In this document: positions 54,818-56,265 of the stretch, piece by piece
How the letters are laid out: each line of letters starts with the position of its first letter
How positions within the stretch are numbered: position 1 is the first letter of the stretch
Source of the DNA: Winogradskyella sp.
GTDB lineage: Bacteria > Bacteroidota > Bacteroidia > Flavobacteriales > Flavobacteriaceae
DNA length: 56,265 bases
Assembly: GCA_002722255.1 (NCBI GenBank)
Contig: PBLD01000003.1
Location: forward strand, 1 to 56,265
Direction: 5' to 3'
Program-made: the position numbers and the translations under genes
Notes under the pieces: generated by a model
Seen by the model: only the letters and a program-made list of their open reading frames with translations
The model's database searches: none
Told to the model about the DNA's origin: nothing

Positions 54818-56265
54818 ATGAGTAAAAAACTATTCATCTTATTGGTGGTTTTAATGAGCCTTTCGCTCATCGGTATCATTTTTGTGCAATCATTTTTTAT
54901 TAATAATAGTTTAAAAAATGAGGAGGATAATTTTACTCGAAGCGTAACCAGGGCTTTAAGTTTTGTGTCTAGAGATATTCAAGATTACGAAATAAGAAAG
55001 TTTTATGGTTTAATTCAGCCTTACATTGCAAACAATAGAGAGCCAGATTCCACAGCAATAAGACAATTGTATATTACGACAGAAGATGTTGTTAACGATC
55101 AAACAATAATTCATCGTAATACCATTTTAGAAGAGCGCTTTAAAGTGCCTTCATTGTTCTTTGAAATTGATACGGACAGTATAGATATAAGTAATTTTAC
55201 TAGCGAGCGTACAACAGAATATTTTGATAGGAATACGCTAGATGGTAATCAAGGTATTAAGCCAACAAAGACTCTTGTAGAATTTTCAAACCTTTCTGAA
55301 ATAGATAAAAAGGCCTATGAAGATACTTTTAAAACCTTTTTAAGAGAAGTGCCTATATATAAGCGAGTTACTGCTTTGCAGGTTGAAACTCTGCTAAAGA
55401 GACACTTAAAGGATGAAGGGATAGATACCAATTTTGAATTTGCTATTTATGATGATGATTTAGCAACAAAGGTGCAAACAAGAAATTTTGAAAAAAATAA
55501 TGCCTTTTTGGGTGTCCCAATATTTTTAGACACTAATAACGAAAGTAGTTATAGACTTTATGTAGATTTTCCTGAACGAAAGCGATTTCTATTGTCAACA
55601 ATATTAAAAATGATAGTGTTATCTATAGTATTTACAGGAGTTATCATTTTGGCTTATTCTAGTGCCATATACCAATTAATAAGACAACGTCAAATATCGC
55701 AGATAAAGACAGATTTTATTAACAATATGACGCACGAGTTTAAAACACCAATAGCTACAATAAACTTGGCATTAGATGCAATAAAGAACCCTAAAATAAT
55801 AGCAGACCAAGATAAAGTAAAGCGTTATTTAGGAATGATTAAGGACGAAAACAAACGTATGCATGCACAGGTAGAAAATGTATTACGTATATCTAAACTA
55901 GAAAAGAACGAACTTAACATAAGTAAGGAAAGACTGGAATTACACGACTTAGTTGAAGATGCGGTAACGCACATAGAGTTAATAGTAGAAGACAGAAAAG
56001 GATATGTAAAGACACATCTCAACGCAACACAAACTTCTGTTTTAGCAAACGAGTCGCACTTTACAAATGTTATAGTTAATATTCTAGATAATGCTGTTAA
56101 GTATTCAGACGACGAGCCAAAAATAGATGTTTACACAGAAAATGTTGGAAACAATGTTATCTTAAAAATTGCCGACCAAGGTAATGGAATGTCTAAGCAA
56201 GTGGCAAAGCGTGTATTTGAAAAATTTTACAGAGAGCACACAGGAAATGTACATAATGTAAAAGG
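54818..56265 (+). CDS. Sensor histidine kinase, cut off by the window end
   Basis: An open frame of 482 codons runs off the right edge. It starts SKKLFILLVVLMSLSLIGIIF (TM1), followed by a long periplasmic sensor part (about 30-265) and TM2 (about 270-290). The HisKA H-box is NNMTHEFKTPIATI with the phospho-acceptor His. The ATPase follows with N-box NILDNAVKYS, G1 IADQGNGMS and VFEKFYR. Only the last part of the ATPase domain is missing. The regulator is presumably just beyond the window. The signal sensed is unknown. Confidence 0.92.
   Translation, partial: MSKKLFILLVVLMSLSLIGIIFVQSFFINNSLKNEEDNFTRSVTRALSFVSRDIQDYEIRKFYGLIQPYIANNREPDSTAIRQLYITTEDVVNDQTIIHRNTILEERFKVPSLFFEIDTDSIDISNFTSERTTEYFDRNTLDGNQGIKPTKTLVEFSNLSEIDKKAYEDTFKTFLREVPIYKRVTALQVETLLKRHLKDEGIDTNFEFAIYDDDLATKVQTRNFEKNNAFLGVPIFLDTNNESSYRLYVDFPERKRFLLSTILKMIVLSIVFTGVIILAYSSAIYQLIRQRQISQIKTDFINNMTHEFKTPIATINLALDAIKNPKIIADQDKVKRYLGMIKDENKRMHAQVENVLRISKLEKNELNISKERLELHDLVEDAVTHIELIVEDRKGYVKTHLNATQTSVLANESHFTNVIVNILDNAVKYSDDEPKIDVYTENVGNNVILKIADQGNGMSKQVAKRVFEKFYREHTGNVHNVK

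Overview
The window is chromosomal DNA of a member of Bacteroidota, almost certainly a Flavobacteriaceae species. Support comes from low G+C, many promoter-like TAnnTTTG boxes (the Bacteroidetes -7 element), four secreted proteins with type IX secretion (T9SS) C-terminal sorting domains, a monomeric isocitrate dehydrogenase, an N-terminally extended GAPDH, and flavobacterial gene neighbours (DUF6913, DUF4835, an omega-like RpoZ, BamD, CoaBC, RecN). I cannot name a genus with confidence.

Layout. Positions 1-80: 3' end of a 5S rRNA and its terminator. 117-10182 (mostly minus): DUF6095-like membrane protein, murQ, icd, pentapeptide protein, an 830-base non-coding stretch that may hold a structured RNA, rplS, trmD, a coiled-coil membrane protein, gap and an HtrA/Deg protease. 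10333-14480 (plus): dapF, GNAT, mltG, a DUF2279 protein and a transglycosylase-like protein. 14477-18544 (minus): a tetrapyrrole-methylase-family methyltransferase, a secreted sugar dehydrogenase, an LMW phosphatase and dnaA. 18745-28076: a thioesterase, the minus-strand ribD/HAD/EamA/YigZ cluster, then GNAT, prmC, a frameshifted LOG-family gene, ligA and membrane proteins. 28065-30274 (minus): a DoxX-like protein and a two-gene UshA-like 5'-nucleotidase. 30342-31744: DUF6913 and dapA. 39996-45814 (plus): bamD, rpoZ, coaBC, DUF4835, recN, fabI. 45950-52119: three T9SS cargo genes. 52195-56265: glycosyltransferase, YbbR, coaE and a truncated histidine kinase.

The most interesting region is 31745-39851, between dapA and bamD. 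It looks like an inserted peptide-export island. Two tiny unlisted genes (39081-39245 and 38855-39010, minus) encode paralogous peptides of 54 and 51 residues. Each has a 15-residue leader ending in GG or AG, and a core with two cysteines, the second of them next to last. Downstream on the same strand are a carboxypeptidase-regulatory-like protein, a membrane protein, a CxxC thioredoxin-like protein, a C39-peptidase ABC exporter, a MacB/FtsX-type permease and an RND/HlyD-type adaptor. An XRE regulator is divergently transcribed. This is best read as a two-peptide bacteriocin-like (or signalling-peptide) system with its own leader peptidase and exporter. The island is flanked by an imperfect direct duplication of the dapA 3' end (11 codons plus stop), a probable footprint of its integration.

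Other notable points are palindromic in-frame insertions in ribD and, more tentatively, prmC; a one-base frameshift in the LOG gene; a 7-bp tandem repeat that begins inside the last codons of trmD; and TAnnTTTG boxes lying only a few bases before several start codons.
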